Below, one piece after another: positions 52,067 through 62,186 of a stretch of 64,000 nt of DNA. Each line of letters starts with the position of its first letter. The stretch's first letter is position 1. A program made the position numbers and the translations under genes. Source of the stretch: Erpobdella octoculata (lineage: Eukaryota; Annelida; Clitellata; Hirudinida; Erpobdellidae); contig OZ022238.1 in assembly GCA_963978895.1 (NCBI GenBank), forward strand, positions 30,861,603-30,925,602, in the 5' to 3' direction. The notes below the pieces were generated by a model. That model ran no database searches. It saw only the letters and a program-made list of their open reading frames with translations, and was not told the origin of the DNA.

Positions 52067-52782
52067 CACTGATCTCTATAATATAACTGGATTGCGCTTA
52101 GCCCATTGTTTCAATAGAAATGTTGTCGCCAGTTTGCCGCCATGTTACCAGTCCAGCCGTCGTGTTTACGTCGGTCGCACTGATCTCTAAAATAATATTA
52201 TAGAGATCAGTGGTCGGTCGTCGCATGATATACGAACAATTAGGGGGTTTTAATTAAATTAAACTATTTTACTTGAAAATAAAATTTGTTATTCGGTATT
52301 TTTAACATTTTTTTACTACGGTCATTATGATAGTTATTCGGTAACACATGCAAAAGATTTGGCAGTCACACAGATGAAACGCGCTGCAGATCACCGCAAG
52401 AAAATCGCTCCGCTATGGTTTAGCTAGCTAGTTTAGCAAGTACAGAATAGTTTGTACAAGAAACTGTATGACTCGAAAAGTTTTGAGTCTATTTAGTATA
52501 GTAACTTTTAACATCAAAATGTTTGTTAAATGTAGTAGTAAGTTATGTTGTGTTAATAAAGAAATTAAATAAAGACATTTTCCTTGAGAATTTTTTCAAA
52601 GTTAACGGTATTTTTTGTGTCACCTAGGTGTATACTATATATATAGTCTAAAGTCTAAGTCTAGTCTATAATAATGGGTCAACGAATAATATACTTAGTT
52701 TAGGCTGAATAAGTTACATTGTATTGTAGACTTTAGCATATTAAAATTTCATTTAATTTTTATCATTTGTAAAGGTTTTTCA
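52067..52782 (-). repeat. Inverted copy of the P-like right end (left foldback arm)
   Basis: 716 bp starting CACTGATCTC. It is ~98% identical to the reverse complement of 53087-53757. The length difference is explained by the 43-bp micro-insertion (52178-52220) and a few small indels. No coding signal. Confidence 0.92.
52178..52212. mobile_element. 35-bp micro-element made of two P-like transposon tips
   Basis: CACTGATCTCTA ... TATAGAGATCAGTG with 8-bp direct repeats GTCGGTCG on both sides (52170-52177 and 52213-52220). The opposite arm has a single GTCGGTCG at the same place (near 53645 on the minus strand), so the uninserted state is visible. It has the same terminal bases and duplication length as the full element. 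Confidence 0.88.
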
Positions 52783-53086
52783 ATAAGTCATGTTGTGGTT
52801 ATCTTTGCTCATTTCTGTCTTCGGTATTATATCAGTTTATTTAATATATTTTTTAATAAGTAATAACAAGTTTTTTTTTCTCAACCAGATGGGTGCATAT
52901 GACTTACATTACATTATTATTATTATTATTTATTTATTTCACGTGCTCTCTAAAAAGAAAAATTTCTCAGAAATGTAACAAATAATGTCTATTTCACCTG
53001 TTAATTTTTAGTTTGGCATTAAATTAATTAATTCAAATATCATTTCCTTCTCATTTGTAATCTTAAAGCCTAAAAACTGAATCAAA
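52783..53086. other. Spacer of the foldback structure
   Basis: 304 bp between the inverted arms, AT-rich with TTATTATTATTATTTATTTA. No gene recognised. Confidence 0.7.
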
Positions 53087-53757
53087 TGAAAAACCTTTAC
53101 AAATGATAAAAATTAAATGAAATTTTAATATGCTATAGTCTACAATACAATGTAACTTATTCAGCCTAAACTAAGTATATTATTCGTTGACCCATTATTA
53201 TAGACTAGACTTAGACTATATATATAGTATACACCTAGGTGACACAAAAAATACCGTTAACTTTGAAAAAATTCTCAAGGAAAATGTCTTTATTTAATTT
53301 CTTTATTAACACAACATAACTTACTACTACATTTAACAAACATTTTGATGTTAAAAGTTACTATACTAAATAGACTCAAAACTTTTCGAGTCATACAGTT
53401 TCTTGTACAAACTATTCTGTACTTGCTAAACTAGCTAGCTAAACTAAACCATAGCGGAGCGATTTTCTTGCGGTGATCTGCAGCGCGTTTCATCTGTGTG
53501 ACTGCCAAATCTTTTGGATGTGTTACCGAATAACTATCATAATGACCGTAGTAAAAAAATGTTAAAAATACCGAATAACAAATTTTATTTTGTAGTAAAA
53601 TAGTTTAATTTAATTAAAACCCCCTAATTGTTCGTATATCATGCGACGACCGACGTAAACACGACGGCTGGATTGGTAACATGGCGGCAAACTGGCGACA
53701 ACATTTCTATTGAAATAATGGGCTAAGCGCAATCCAGTTATATTATAGAGATCAGTG
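53087..53757 (+). repeat. Right end of the P-like element (right foldback arm)
   Basis: 671 bp ending TATTATAGAGATCAGTG at the target duplication, so this arm is the original element end. It carries one intact GTCGGTCG site where the other arm has the micro-element. Confidence 0.9.
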
Positions 53758-53807
53758 TCTTCGACACGTTCTACAGGTGTAGTTTGGATGCTCCTTCTTC
53801 GTTTTTA
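53758..53807 (-). pseudogene. PHD finger, N-terminal half of last exon
   Basis: After the acceptor AATTTTTACAG: IKTKKEHPNYTCRTCRR, then the target duplication GTCGAAGA (minus strand) and the transposon. It supplies the first two zinc cysteines. Confidence 0.75.
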
Positions 53808-53883
53808 CTGTAAAAATTGAATACATTAAAATTAGTTTTCTGTTGTTTACTTGCAATACAATTTCAAAGTTATTTTAACTTAC

Positions 53884-54069
53884 TCAAATCTAAAACTGTG
53901 GTCCACGCATCCACAGCAAACAGGCCTTCGAACAATGGAAGATGTTGAGACGCTTCCGGCTCTGTTATGGCTGTGGAGACATCTATAAGCGGACTCACGC
54001 TTTCAACGAGGCATCCCTCCTTCACCACCCTTCCAGCCTCCTCTTCACCGAGAATCCACAAAAGAAACA
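53884..54069 (-). pseudogene. PHD gene exon 5
   Basis: 186 nt between CTTAATTAG and GTAAGTT. It encodes LLWILGEEEAGRVVKEG, then an acidic stretch and LFAVDAWTTVLDL. Start phase 1 fits the previous exon only if a one-base shift there is corrected. Confidence 0.65.
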
Positions 54070-54130
54070 CTAATTAAGAAAAAAAAGTTAAAAACAAAAA
54101 TGATTTCTTTACTCAAATTTTGAAACTTAC

Positions 54131-54332
54131 GCTTTATTTCATTCTTTTTCTAGCATAGCTGAAAATTTTCGTGGCAGCTTCTTATAATGGTCCAAGCGGC
54201 GGGTTTTTCTGGGCCTTCCGGGACCACGAGCAACTTTTGGAAGCTCGAGTCCTGACAATTTTATCGATGGCTGGTTCGGTTGCTCAGTGTCAGCTTTGTC
54301 CAACCGCCGCCGCTTGTTTACCGGCTGATCCA
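54131..54332 (-). pseudogene. PHD gene exon 4, basic AT-hook-like linker
   Basis: 202 nt (VDQPVNKRRRLDK ... VARGPGRPRKTRRLDHYKKL). The GRPRK core is AT-hook-like, and KRRR could serve as a nuclear signal. The frame reaches TGA (EKE-stop) 10 nt before a strong donor GTAAGT. A one-base indel in the GAAAAAGAA run would keep it open and in phase with exon 5. Confidence 0.65.
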
Positions 54333-54400
54333 CTGTTCCAAAAGCAAAATTATTTTAATAGCTTATAACAAAAAGTTACCTCATAACATGTAATTTTTAC

Positions 54401-54484
54401 CTAGGGTGACTTGAACATTTTTCTTCTGACAATCCTGGAGAACACGATCATCACTTGAGCACAATTGATCAGACATGTTATCCA
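54401..54484 (-). pseudogene. PHD gene exon 3, duplicate of exon 2 end
   Basis: 84 nt (DNMSDQLCSSDDRVLQDCQ, KKNVQVTL). The exon end and the following intron (GTAAAAATTACATGTTATGA) repeat the end of exon 2 and its intron about 152 bp away. Confidence 0.65.
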
Positions 54485-54552
54485 CTGCTCCAAAAGCGAA
54501 ATTATTTTAATAGCTTATAACAAAAAGTTACCTTATAACATGTAATATTTAC

Positions 54553-54790
54553 CTAGGTTGACTTGAAAATCTTTCTTTTGTTGGATACAATTTTGGAGAA
54601 CACGAAATGTTGCCAGGTACTTCTCATACGTGGGCTTTCACAAATCCTGCATGGCGTTGGCCAGTGAACGAAACAAGAGGTGGGCCTCCGTAAACATCTC
54701 CTCCCGAGTCATTGTTTTTCGCCTTTCTGTAATATTTTCCATTGCAATTGGCGTCCAATTGTCGGGACAATGTGGATTTTCTTCTTCTTC
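54553..54790 (-). pseudogene. PHD gene exon 2 with in-frame stop
   Basis: 238 nt after TTTTTTCAACAG (EEEENPHCPDNWTPIAMENI, TERRKTMTREEMF ... LANAMQDL, stop, KPTYEKYLATFRVLQNC). The TGA is the only stop. A sequence error or allelic nonsense mutation are both possible. Confidence 0.65.
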
Positions 54791-54814
54791 CTGTTGAAAA
54801 AAACAATAATATTT

Positions 54815-55238
54815 TTAAGTGGCGCCAAAAAATTAAGCAGGCATTTTAAAAATTTGCGACCGGAAGCGGGTAATCTACCGGAAGCGGGAGAGCAATCAGG
54901 AACGAGAAAGCGACCGGAAGCGGGAAATCAATTTTTATGGGGCGCCAAAAAATTAGGCAGGCATTTTAAAAATTTGCAAGCAGGAACGAGAAAGCGACAG
55001 GAAGCGGGAAATCGACCAGGAAAGCAGGGATGGACATGTGTCCCGGGCGCTTTTTTTCATGGGCGCCAAAAAATTAAGGAGGCATTTTAAAAATTTGCAA
55101 TCGGGAAAGCGACCGGGAGAGGGAGAGCAAGCAGGAACGAGAAAGCAACCGGAAGCGGGAAAGCGACCGGGGGCGGGAAATCGACCGGGAGCGAGAAAAA
55201 CGATAGGAAAACCTTTAAAACACCGGGTACCCCGCTAG
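54815..55238 (+). mobile_element. Helitron 3' part in intron 1 of the PHD gene
   Basis: Three ~115-bp units of GGCGCCAAAAAATTAGGCAG ... CATTTTAAAAATTTGC with CGGAAGCGGG minisatellite between. It ends ACACCGGGTACCCCGCTAG (55235-55238) before T. Same family of end as at 15785, though the hairpin here is shortened. Confidence 0.65.
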
Positions 55239-55327
55239 TATAGAACTTAACTTAACGACACTTTCTTCAGCTGCAATACAATCAAACACACAATCAAAAT
55301 TTATCACAAATGTTAAACACTAAGCTT

Positions 55328-56579
55328 CTGCGTCCCGTTATTTTTTTGGAACGATACGATCCGATACGATTTCTGAAATTTGCCCCGAATTAAACGATAC
55401 GATACGAGACGCTTCGAACAATAACGATACGATATCGATACGATACGATTTCGGGATCTCGACTGAAGCGGAAATTTTGCCTAGAGATAACATAGAATGA
55501 TGAACTATACGCGACAGACAATATTAATAACTACATTAAAGAAATTCATTGAAAAAAAATATATAAATATTAAAAAATTTCAAAATTTATAAAAATTTAC
55601 CAAATTAAATTTTTTTTTACAACTTGAAATAAGTTTCATTTGTTTAGTTTCGGTACATCTATTTGTCCAAATTTAGACTCTAAATAAAACGCTACCGCCG
55701 ATAGAAAGTATTTATTTACTTTATTTAGTGACGCGGCATGATAATGATGACAAACACGAGAAAGTGCCTCTATGCAAGAATTAAAAAAGTGAAAAAACCC
55801 AGCGTGTTTATTTATAGGCGATGGCGAATGCGGTTAGCAATAGCAAGAAAGAAGCTGAGAAAGTTTCGAATTCCAGCTGCAGACGATACGGGCTACGGCT
55901 CTGTCGTGCACACTACAGGTGGCACACACATACTCACACACAACCAAGAATATCATCGAGATTATAAATATATATCTTAGATGAACTACTATTACGGTCA
56001 ATTACGGATATCGAAACACTAAAATAATCATTCCAATTCTATGTAACAAATTTGAAAAAATAAGTTTATGAAACAGACTAAACCAAAACATAAACATAGA
56101 ATGATCATTACTATTACATTACTCATTATTCTCATTAATAATAATAGTCATCGATGTCAGCGAGTACGATTGCCTTGTAGGGCTTGTAGTATCAGTAGTA
56201 TGCGCAGAGCTCGACTAGCAGCCTAAGAGGAGCGTGGCTTTTTTGCTGCCGGTTCCCAGACTAAAAATAGTAAATAATGGGGCTACAGGCTGTCTGGAAA
56301 ACCGAATTTAAAGTGGGGATGATAATAGTTGTTGAATCAATTGCAAATATTCACAGTTGTGACAATCGTTAATTAAATATGTATGACTATTTATTGGAAA
56401 ATATTTTTAAAAAATCCCGATATTTTTCGAGATTTTAATCGAGAATGAAATTTTAAGTATCGCCAATTAATATCGATACGAGATTTCTTCCGCAGGCTGT
56501 ATCGTTTCAATAGTGATACGGGAATCCCGTATCGTTTTGAAATCTCGATTGAATTCGAGATAACGATATCGGGACGCAG
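55328..56579. mobile_element. TIR element with CGATACGAT subterminal repeats
   Basis: Ends CTGCGTCCCGTTATT and (reverse complement) CTGCGTCCCGATATC. Subterminal zones carry many CGATACGAT / GAGATTTCGAT-type motifs at both ends. 1.25 kb with no recognisable transposase. Flanks AAGCTT and ATGCTT are similar but not a clean duplication. The open frame at 55738-55980 is unrecognised. It sits in the first intron of the PHD gene. Confidence 0.6.
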
Positions 56580-56835
56580 ATGCTTATTAAACACGCCTGG
56601 CGCTGAATGCAAGAAAGGAGTGGAATTTCTGCCAATTAGGAACCGATAGCAGATCATTAACAATATGCACTGATGTTGATCTTGGACCTGCACGCGACTT
56701 ACAGTTTAGATAAACAATTTTAATTTGCGTAATATGAATACTATTCTAATTCTACTGCTAGAAAATATTTTAAATCAACAAATGCAATTGCAATTTAAAA
56801 TTAGATAATAATTTAATTTTAATAAATCAATTTAC

Positions 56836-56850
56836 CTTGTTTTCTTGCAT
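56836..56850 (-). pseudogene. PHD gene first coding exon
   Basis: ATGCAAGAAAACAAG before GTAAAT, phase 0, joins exon 2 as MQENK-EEEENP. Chosen because it lies 89 bp downstream of a TATA box on the same strand and the phase fits. Confidence 0.55.
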
Positions 56851-56938
56851 GAAAGAAATCACTGATTACAGAATGCGAGAACGAAACGCACAGAAAGAGA
56901 CGACGAGAGAGCTATGGCGGATTTTCTTAGCTCGCTGA

Positions 56939-56947
56939 TTTTATATA
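56939..56947 (-). promoter_or_regulatory. TATA box of the PHD gene
   Basis: TATATAAAA on the minus strand, ~90 bp before the first ATG. The intervening leader (CGAGCTAAGAAAATCC ... TCTCTCGTCGTCTC) is CT-rich, as in 5' UTRs. A transposon end lies just 40 bp upstream of it (56986). Confidence 0.55.
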
Positions 56948-58365
56948 CTGTGCGTCACCTAGGCTGCAATCTTCCCGCCATTCTCCGGAGGCCTAAGCCA
57001 TATATATATGAGGTATTCATAAGCTTTTGGTCCATATAGATGAAGGGTAAGAGCAAATGTTTTTTGTTTTTCACTAAATGGCTTGCCTCCCTTGAAAAGC
57101 TCTGGGAATTTCTCTGTAAATAATACATTTTCTATAAGCATCTCAAATTTTGCAAATCTAAAATATAACATTACCATCATAAAACGATAACTTGTACTCT
57201 AATTCTTCATTTATTAGATTCATTTTTTTCAACTCTTCCATATAATTAGAACATTTGACTTTTAATCTTTTTTCACGTGCCAGTGATCCTTTTATTTTTT
57301 TTTTCAGGTTTTCATTCCGGATCATACACCTGTCATACTTCTTTGACAGGATTGTTGGTGTAAGGGAGTATCTGTGCTCCTGAATAACATTATAGAAAAC
57401 CTATAGTTAACAATTTTTGATAAACTTTTAATAAAAAATAAATCAAATTAAAAAACAACAATATTTATTGTTAATCCAACTAACTAGCTTTATTCTTTTC
57501 CTTATAGGAGTTGATGACGAAATCGGACTCATTGTTGGTGGTGCCAGGGAATCCTTCAGAATTTTGTATTAATTTTTAAATTAATCATAGAAAAAATAAG
57601 TTCAACTTATTGAAAATATGTTGTTTATTATTAGATTCATTATAAAATTTAATTTTACATCAAATTCTGTTGAATACACACTTTCAATAAATTTACCTGT
57701 TCGACGATATCACTTGGACTTTCGTGTGAAAAAACTTTACGAACCTTCAATAGATTAAGTTTATTGTATACTTTTTGAGATTTTATAATTAAATAATATA
57801 TTCATATTTATACCATAACAGGCTTAGCCACAGTTGTTGCTGCTGATGGTGAAGCTTCTGAAGCACAAACTATGCTTTTGACTGGCAGGCATTTGGGAAG
57901 CTTGTTATTTAAGTCAATTTGAATGGTTATAAATTTATTTTAGAAAATGTCAACATGAAAACAGAATACAAAAGTTTTATTAAATTACCACTATGATTCT
58001 TCTCCGTCTGGGAGTTGATGAAAAAGTAGGATTTGTTGTTGGCAAAGTAACCTTTAAGAGTTTTTAAGTTTTTTTATTGAATGAAATATTACATTTAGCC
58101 ATTTCTCAAATCATATTGTGTAGATTCATATTACAGAAACTTAATGAAATATAAAACAAAACTATAACTATACATTTATATTAACATGTAATATTATCAA
58201 CTAAATTTTTATAGGATATGAACTTTCAATGAATGTGACGGTTCAACGGTTTCGCCTGAATAACGACTTTCCTTTAATGAAAGCAAAGATATTATTTGAA
58301 ATGTTAAAGTACTTTTTTCAATATTTTTAAATAGTTATCTTGAAAATGTGTTGAGTTATTAATAT

Positions 58366-58369
<4 letters not shown>

Positions 58370-58428
<59 letters not shown>
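58370..58428. repeat. (TA)n microsatellite
   Basis: TA run between the duplicated cassette exons. Confidence 0.95.
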
Positions 58429-58431
<3 letters not shown>

Positions 58432-58951
58432 GAGTCGATAAAGTCGCAATTGTCCACAAACCTACGTTTCCCCATTAAAAATGTATAAAATATAATACGT
58501 TAAATAAAATAACTAATTTAAATAAATGAACTAATAAAGAAATTTTTTTATTTGGTGGAAAAAATCTTGGGGGGGCGTTGTAATTTATAAATATATGTAT
58601 ATTACCACGACAGGGTCGTTTGCAACTCCTGCTGCTAAAGTAGATCCTTCTCCGATGGGAATATGGCTTTCTAATGACAGGCTTTTGGAGAGCTTGTAAC
58701 ATAAGAAATATTGAGAATTGTTCTGTTTTAGTATATGTTTATACATGTATATGTTATAATTAACTAATGCTAAAATACATTAACAATACAAATTGCTTTA
58801 GTCACTATTGAATTGAATTTGTGTCAACAGATAACTTATTAAAACAATTTAAACAAAGTTACTAAATAAAGATGGACAATTGAATAGAATGACAATTTAA
58901 TAAATATGACAAAATGTTAGTTAGTCAAATGTATATCAAAACATTAATTAC

Positions 58952-59138
58952 TGGCATGTCTCCACATGGCACAGCTTCGTTATGCAATCCATTTTTAAAG
59001 CCAAAGTTATAAATACATTTTGCATCAAAATGCCTGCTGCAAATCCTCGAAGTAGAAACAGGTTCCCATAATGGATCTCCATTTAAGATGCGAACTGCCG
59101 CTATCCATTTATTCCTTTTAATATTAAACTTTGGAAAG
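58952..59138 (-). CDS. THAP exon 2 of the second element
   Basis: 187 nt from CTATTTTAG to GTAATT. FPKFNIKRNKWIAAVRI, WEPVSTSRICSRHFDAKCIY, NEAVPCGDMP. Contains the C-x2-H pair (CSRH) and the AVP box. Confidence 0.8.
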
Positions 59139-59255
59139 CTAAAATAGCAACGTTAAAACTTATTTTATAATCTATTTTTCATGTAATTTATAAATGTAAC
59201 ACAACAAAGTGCAATTAATAAATGACTACTGCAATTGAACTGGTAGATTACTTGC

Positions 59256-59326
59256 CGATGGAAAGAACAATCGGAATTAATTGTCCAGGTATTAGTGCAG
59301 TTTTTAACACTACAAGAGTGAGGCAT
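59256..59326 (-). CDS. THAP exon 1 of the second element
   Basis: MPHSCSVKNCTNTWTINSDC, SFH and two bases of Arg. The donor must be GC (CATCG before GCAAGT) to give SFHR-FPK. The GT four bases later would shift the phase. The first ATG after the presumed leader was used. Confidence 0.75.
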
Positions 59327-59784
59327 TTTATATTTTTATAGAAGATTCGAAAGTGAAAGAACAGAACAGACGAAACAAAAATAGAACTTGAAACGGCGCG
59401 AAAGGAACCAAACAACAAAGGAACCAAAAATAGATTAATACAAATAATGAATATTCATGTAACCAAAAAGACTCTAAATCGTTTTTTCGGAGGCCATCTT
59501 GGCATCTCGCTCAAATAGTCCAGGAGAATTAAAAAAAAGCTGGCATAATTGGAAGCAAAGCAGTTTGATATTTTGTTTTGTAGGTATATATGTTAGCAAC
59601 AATTAGTTAAAAATCCACCCTTCCAACTCATCGTTTAAAAAAATTACAGACGATTTTCAAAATCGGCCTTAAAATCGGTAAATTAATTGAATACGCCAGC
59701 TCTTTTAATCTTTTAAAATAACTAAAGTTTAAGCTGAATGCTTTATTGTTACTTATTGCATGATATACAAACATTAAAAATAAT

Positions 59785-59787
<3 letters not shown>

Positions 59788-59815
<28 letters not shown>
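59788..59815. repeat. Poly-A run
   Basis: About 30 consecutive A with no interruption, inside the TIR unit, downstream of its gene. Confidence 0.95.
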
Positions 59816-59816
<1 letters not shown>

Positions 59817-60259
59817 GAACTGATTTATGGAGCCGTTTTTCCATAAAATATACAATATATCAGCTCTTAAAATCCATTTCAATAAAAATAACTCAATCTA
59901 TAGATGAAAACTACCTAATACAAAATATACATAAGTTAAAATTTGTCTCGCAACATTATATACGGATACAAATAAACTACTTTATTGTGCCGTTTTTGAC
60001 TAAATGTGCAAAATAAATTAAGATTAATATGAAAATTGCTTGTTACATACTATTTAATATACACATATTAAAAAGCATACATATAAATCCATAAATAATT
60101 TCCAATTTCAACATACAATAAAAAAACAAACAGAAAAACAACAAAAACACCTTAAAATAACAATTTCTTTATTTCCCGCCCTGTGTCCTTTGTCTGTGTG
60201 CCTATATCCCTTTTGTTTGGTTATATAAAGTTTGTATGGTAGGTCCAGTAGTACAACAC

Positions 60260-62186
60260 CTAGACGACATACTATGTTCAGTTTGGATGAATGCACAATA
60301 TCAACAGCCTTTAACCACAGCGGCTGGTCGAAAGTCACACAAGCCGTTGGAATGCTGAGCTTTTCAGCCTGGCGTTCTATGAAAGTTAACGTGGAAAAAA
60401 TACAAGACATGTCATTAGGATTCAAATCAATAATCGGAAGCATCCTTATGTCTGATGATGATCTGAAATCTCCGTCTGGCTTACAAGCATGTTCCATAAA
60501 GCCAGACCAATTTGGCCTTTGCTGATCTTCATCTAAGCACAAGATACCGATTTTCCAGGCAAGTTCCAAGTTTAAAGAAGGAGGCAACACAGAAGGAAAA
60601 TTTAATTGAGAGATGGGCTTGAAAGACATCAATGATAATGATGACTTGTCGGGGAATGTGTATCCCAATATAGGAATACCTCGGTTTTTCACTACACAAC
60701 TGGATTTTAGGCATGACAATCGGGGTACAGCTGATTCAGCAAAGTGTCCTGACCCTAATCGATTACACGGAGTAGACATTGATATGATGCCCATACCGTG
60801 AAAGGTACCACTTCCATCTAAAGTGATAATGTTGTGGTCAAGATTATCACCAGACCATTGCGTAAAACATTGAGGAAAAGACTGAGGAGTATCAGGGGAG
60901 TCATTCTGAACCACTGATTGTTTAAAAAGTTTAACTTCATCATATGAAATTGAAAATCCCAACCGTGACAGCAAATCAAGCAGCCATCTAGATCCAAAGG
61001 CGTGATCTAAACTAACTCCAACTCCAAACAAAATTGGAGAGATAAGAGATCTTTGTCTTGCCGCCTGCACAATAGAATGACATATGGAAACTTGTTTTAT
61101 TTCATTACAAACAACATTTTCTATTAAGATTTTCAACAAACTAGGAATCCACCTTTTGGCATTTTCAATATTTGAGAAATCATCAGTTCCTGGATATGTT
61201 TCATTATTTGAGGACATTTCCCTTATTTGAGCTCTTATCAATTTTGCTGCTGCCACTATGATACGTTCACTCTCATCTTCTATGCTACTCTTTTTTTCAG
61301 CATACCATTGCTTAGTTATAATGTGAGATGCCATGTTACGGAAGCAAATAACATTTTTCCGACCACAAACTTCGGCAAAAAATATGTGCTCAGCGTAGCG
61401 TTCTTCCAGCTTTCGTTTTATATGTTTTAATGAATACACTTCACCATCTTCCGATAATTCCTGCATTTTAATTTGCAATTCAGCTATTGTATAAATTCCT
61501 TGATCTTCTTCTTCTAACCAGTCACACAGTTTTTCAAAAGTAATTAACATGTCGTTATCTGGATGTCGACCTGGATGGTTTCGGCCAGCGGTATTATCTC
61601 CGACATGTGATGATCTACCATTTAGGAACGCAGAATGACACACTCTGTGGTAATGAGCTTCTTCAGCTGGTAAGTCATTGCATGAATTTAACCTACCAAG
61701 AACTTCTACACTCCATGCATCATTTCTTTTGTGGCAAGTTTCAATTATAGTTTCTCTGAATTTCAATGTCATCACAAAACTTGATTCTTCTTTTAAATAT
61801 TTTCTACCGTCTCCAAGATCTATTTTTCCACACAAAAAACAATGTTGCTTCCAATTGAAAGTGTCGACAGACGATCGTAATAATTTACACTTAAAATTCT
61901 CTTGATCAACACCAAAACCTTCTGCATGCTACTCATTCTTTCATTGCAATTGATCGAAACTTCTTTTGTTAGTGTAGTCTCTCCGGCAATGGTCATGAAC
62001 ATTAGCTACATTTGGTTTATTTAACAGATACTCTGTTAACTGTTCATCACCACGTAAAACGCTGAATTGACATAACGTTTCAATACCTTTAACACCTAGT
62101 GTAACCATCTTGACTGTATCACAGACGTTGTCGGAACGGAATTCAGTTCGACAAATTAAACATACCATTTCATTTAGTTCACCCAT
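60260..62186 (-). pseudogene. Large transposon-encoded protein of unknown function, two in-frame stops
   Basis: From ATG at 62186 one frame runs to a good donor (CTAG before GTGTTG) at 60260, broken only by TGA (61943-61941) and a TAG 12 bases on. It has an N-terminal zinc-ligand-rich part (MVCLICRTEF, VHDHCRRDY, HCFLCGKIDL, CHSAFL), a helical middle, and a conserved-looking C-terminal part with QWSGDNLDHNIITLDG, GTFHGMGIISMSTP, LPIIDLNPNDMSCIFSTL and CVTFDQPLWLKAVDIV. Proteins with these C-terminal blocks are, from memory, widespread and uncharacterised in invertebrates. The D/H-rich DNxDHNI and FDQPLW blocks could be catalytic; that is speculation. Any downstream exons were not found before the TIR. 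Confidence 0.65.

Larger units (their letters stand above)
46313..53757. mobile_element. P-like (THAP-type) DNA transposon, rearranged, 8-bp target duplication
   Basis: The two ends are inverted over 35 bp, beginning CACTGATCTCTATAATATAA and ending ...GCGCTTAG. A perfect 8-bp duplication TCTTCGAC flanks them (46305-46312 and 53758-53765). Dropping the element and one copy restores the PHD reading frame. An 8-bp duplication, CA-starting ends and an internal THAP-domain exon fit the P superfamily. hAT is less likely because the duplication lacks the hAT consensus and THAP domains are a P hallmark. Only the N-terminal exons of a transposase remain; a gypsy insertion and a copied, inverted right end occupy the rest. 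Confidence 0.82.
46167..56850 (-). pseudogene. PHD-finger gene with AT-hook-like linker, split by a P-like transposon
   Basis: Exons on the minus strand, all phases compatible: 56850-56836 (MQENK), 54790-54553, 54484-54401, 54332-54131, 54069-53884, and a last exon 53807-53758 that continues at 46304-46167 once the transposon is removed. Domain order: acidic start and helical region (NITERRKTMTREEMFTEAHL), basic linker with GRPRK (an AT-hook-like core), a hydrophobic helical segment (LLWILGEEEAGRVVK ... FAVDAWTTVLD), and a C-terminal C4HC3 PHD finger (YTCRTC, MCDCC, WVHFFC, FFCTHC). PHD fingers read histone tails. A similar linker-to-PHD order occurs in invertebrate transposase-related proteins, from memory. 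Damage: an in-frame TGA in the second exon (ALANAMQDL-stop), a one-base shift before TGA in the fourth, and the insertion. Exons 2 and 3 ends are tandem copies. Confidence 0.72.
57013..59326 (-). pseudogene. THAP-domain transposase-like gene (THAP9/P type), 3' truncated
   Basis: Minus-strand exons, all joining in phase: 59326-59256, 59138-58952, 58692-58606, 58051-57989, 57900-57814, 57744-57697, 57553-57485, then 57379 to ~57013. Domain order: THAP domain (MPHSCSVKNC ... SFHR / FPKFNIKRNKWIAAV ... SRICSRHF ... EAVP), a Ser/Pro-rich linker built of small repeated exons, a basic coiled coil (KKYDRCMIRNENLKKKIK ... EELKKMNLINEELEY), and the start of the transposase proper (FSEKQKTFALTLHLYGPKAY). 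A frame change near 57175 and truncation at the left TIR remove the catalytic core. The family binds transposon ends via THAP and cuts DNA; this copy cannot. Confidence 0.72.

Noticed and set aside
46313..53757. hAT assignment for the split-exon transposon
   Set aside because: 8-bp duplication fits hAT too, but the duplications lack the hAT consensus and the element carries THAP exons.
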